Shown here: positions 62,919 to 64,000 of the stretch, piece by piece
How positions within the stretch are numbered: the stretch's first letter is position 1
How the letters are laid out: the number at the start of each line of letters is the position of its first letter
Assembly: GCA_964494505.1 (NCBI GenBank)
Contig: CAZBRO010000025.1
Coordinates: 1 to 64,000, forward strand
Length of the DNA: 64,000 bases
Direction: 5' to 3'
DNA from: CAIYRG01 sp964494505
Lineage (GTDB): Bacteria > Pseudomonadota > Alphaproteobacteria > Micropepsales > Micropepsaceae
Notes under the pieces: generated by a model
Told to the model about the DNA's origin: nothing
The model's database searches: none
Seen by the model: the letters and a program-made list of their open reading frames with translations, nothing else
Position numbers and translations under genes: made by a program

Positions 62919-63125
62919 TCATTCTGCGGCTTCAGACTGTTCAAGGATCAGCCGCGCGATGAATTCGCTGTTCGTCGACGCATGCTGAATGTCGTAGCCG
63001 ACCGGCTGCCCGTCGTCGCCGATGTCCAGCATGATGTCCTGTTCGATCTCGATGGTGCGGCAAGACGGTCGAGGCCTCACCTCGACATACAGGCTATCGG
63101 GAGCTTTGTCGTAGCGGGTCTTCAC
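62919..63125 (-). CDS. DUF2283 family protein
   Basis: 68 residues from a GTG. The pattern 'YDKAPDSLYVEVRPRP' followed by DIMLDIGDDGQPVGYDIQHA is DUF2283. These are small beta-rich proteins of unknown function, sometimes paired with DUF4258 partners in toxin-antitoxin-like pairs. In the next frame upstream a coding-like stretch (QCILQPDGRIRVVLLSDGET) runs into a TGA overlapping this GTG. It may be a short partner gene but has no good start. The place between a transporter and a UbiD gene is odd for a toxin system. Confidence 0.72.
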   Translation of the reverse strand: MKTRYDKAPDSLYVEVRPRPSCRTIEIEQDIMLDIGDDGQPVGYDIQHASTNSEFIARLILEQSEAAE

Positions 63126-63296
63126 GGGCTGAAGGCTTCATCCGGGAAGGCATTGTCGACCGTTTCTCCATCCGACAGTAGCACGACGCGAATGCGCCCG
63201 TCCGGTTGGAGGATGCACTGCTCCGGTGCGGCGGATCTCCAGCGGATCAAGGCCGGGGCGGTGGCGGCAACCGTTCGGGTTCATCGCGCCGCGTTG

Positions 63297-64000
63297 TCAC
63301 GATTCCGCGTCGGGCGGCGCGCGGCGCTTGGCGAGCTTGGCTCCGGTTTCGAAATAGCGTCCGGTGATGGCGGCCTCGGCCTCTTCTGCGTTCTCCGCCG
63401 TCCACGCCGACAGAGGATAGCCGTGCCACGGCGCTTTCAAATCGAGCGGCGGCAGCGCCAACGCCTTCCACCGCTCAAGGGCCCTTTCCATGAAGTTCTG
63501 CCGGGGCAACGACACCGGCAGATAGGGGTGCTCGCGGCAGGCATTGATCAGGATAGCGGAGGCACCTCTCCCGTCCGGATAGTCCGCGTCGGCCCCCGGC
63601 GTCACGGAGGGATCGAGTCTGGGCACCTTGCCCCGGATGATCTCGACATCGCGGTGCGGCTGCATGGAATAGGACAGCGCCCACAGCACCGCATCCATGG
63701 AATTGGGCTCGATGTCGGAATCCACCGCGATGAAGATTTTCCCCAGCGAGGGATCGAACGCCGCCGCCGCGCGCAGCGCCTGCCAGGGCTGGCCGAGTGC
63801 GGGCCGGTCGAGCTGGATCACGAACAGCATGTTGCAGCTCGCCATTTCATGACAGGCGACCTTCGTCACCGACGGGATGTTGCAGGCGTTCCTCAGGTGA
63901 TTGAGATAGATCGCGTCGAAGGCCGCTTTCCGGATAACCGTCGATTCGCTGGGCGGGAATTCGCTGATGATGCCCTGATAGACGGGTGACGCGCGCTGCG
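63297..64000 (-). CDS. UbiD-family decarboxylase, C-terminal part
   Basis: The frame stays open to the window end, so the gene begins outside; about 234 residues of roughly 450-500 are visible. UbiD features: VYQGIISEFPPSESTVIRKA, 'HLRNACNIPSVTKVACHEMA', a VDSDIEPNSMDAVLWALS block and the late 'DADYPDGRGASAILINACRE'. UbiD enzymes use prenylated FMN to (de)carboxylate aromatic or unsaturated acids. Together with the MFS, IclR and cupin genes it points to aromatic-acid breakdown. The partner flavin prenyltransferase UbiX is not in the window. Confidence 0.85.
   Translation of the reverse strand, partial: QRASPVYQGIISEFPPSESTVIRKAAFDAIYLNHLRNACNIPSVTKVACHEMASCNMLFVIQLDRPALGQPWQALRAAAAFDPSLGKIFIAVDSDIEPNSMDAVLWALSYSMQPHRDVEIIRGKVPRLDPSVTPGADADYPDGRGASAILINACREHPYLPVSLPRQNFMERALERWKALALPPLDLKAPWHGYPLSAWTAENAEEAEAAITGRYFETGAKLAKRRAPPDAES

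Noticed and set aside
60880..62988. 702-codon plus-strand frame across the HbpS and MFS genes
   Set aside because: Both genes on the minus strand have signature motifs and ribosome-binding sites; the plus-strand product is low-complexity Gln/Arg/Gly sequence.
62919..63297. A toxin-antitoxin pair made of the DUF2283 gene and an upstream small frame
   Set aside because: The upstream frame has no credible start codon or family match; only the DUF2283 gene is supported.

Overview
The window looks like accessory-rich chromosome of a GC-rich Gram-negative bacterium, most likely an alphaproteobacterium (inference from codon use, several TonB-dependent receptors, many exported c-type cytochromes, twin-arginine signals, sigma-54 promoters, and a gcattttcaggcg-type palindromic repeat). 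I cannot name the genus from sequence alone.

Layout. 1-3265: end of an integrated element, with four translationally coupled small phage-like genes, a hairpin terminator, a tyrosine integrase, and a 3' fragment of tRNA-Gly(GCC) that marks the right attachment site. 3266-7500: transposase and kinase debris and four ordinary genes. 7496-13097: a LysR-type regulator with two DNA-binding domains, between members of an uncharacterised exported family (called here the GHYEGD family after its core motif), an NHL-propeller protein and a diheme cytochrome c. 13152-16441: an IS21 remnant and a three-domain TPR/sulfotransferase/2OG-oxygenase protein.

16647-28454 and 37432-41362 are the core. A recurring module is TonB receptor, twin-arginine-exported flavin amine oxidase, exported cytochrome c and exported RidA. 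There are five full-length flavin oxidases, three intact cytochrome c genes plus one frameshifted copy, and three module RidA genes (a fourth exported RidA is nearby). Only one TonB receptor is intact; three others survive as 3' scars. Canonical sigma-54 promoters precede three of the module copies. In two of these the receptor has been deleted, so the promoter now drives the oxidase directly. My reading is a periplasmic amine-dehydrogenation system: the flavoenzyme makes an imine, cytochrome c takes the electrons, and RidA hydrolyses the imine.

Between and after the modules lie ribF (FAD synthesis), another exported RidA, a circularly permuted exported D-amino-acid-oxidase-like protein divergent from a penicillin-acylase-type amidase, a DUF6491 gene, an alpha/beta hydrolase, and NHL and GHYEGD genes. 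44167-45994 is an orphan SoxC/SoxD-like pair. 46134-57934 holds two more large TonB receptors flanking an NHL/GHYEGD/GHYEGD operon. 58080-64000 is an aromatic-acid block: GHYEGD protein, gentisate-dioxygenase-like cupin, IclR regulator, HbpS/GlcG protein, MFS transporter, DUF2283 protein and a UbiD decarboxylase cut by the window end.

The whole window shows repeated duplication, gene conversion and deletion. Overall it reads as a periplasmic oxidative catabolism island for amino compounds and aromatic acids; substrates cannot be determined from sequence.
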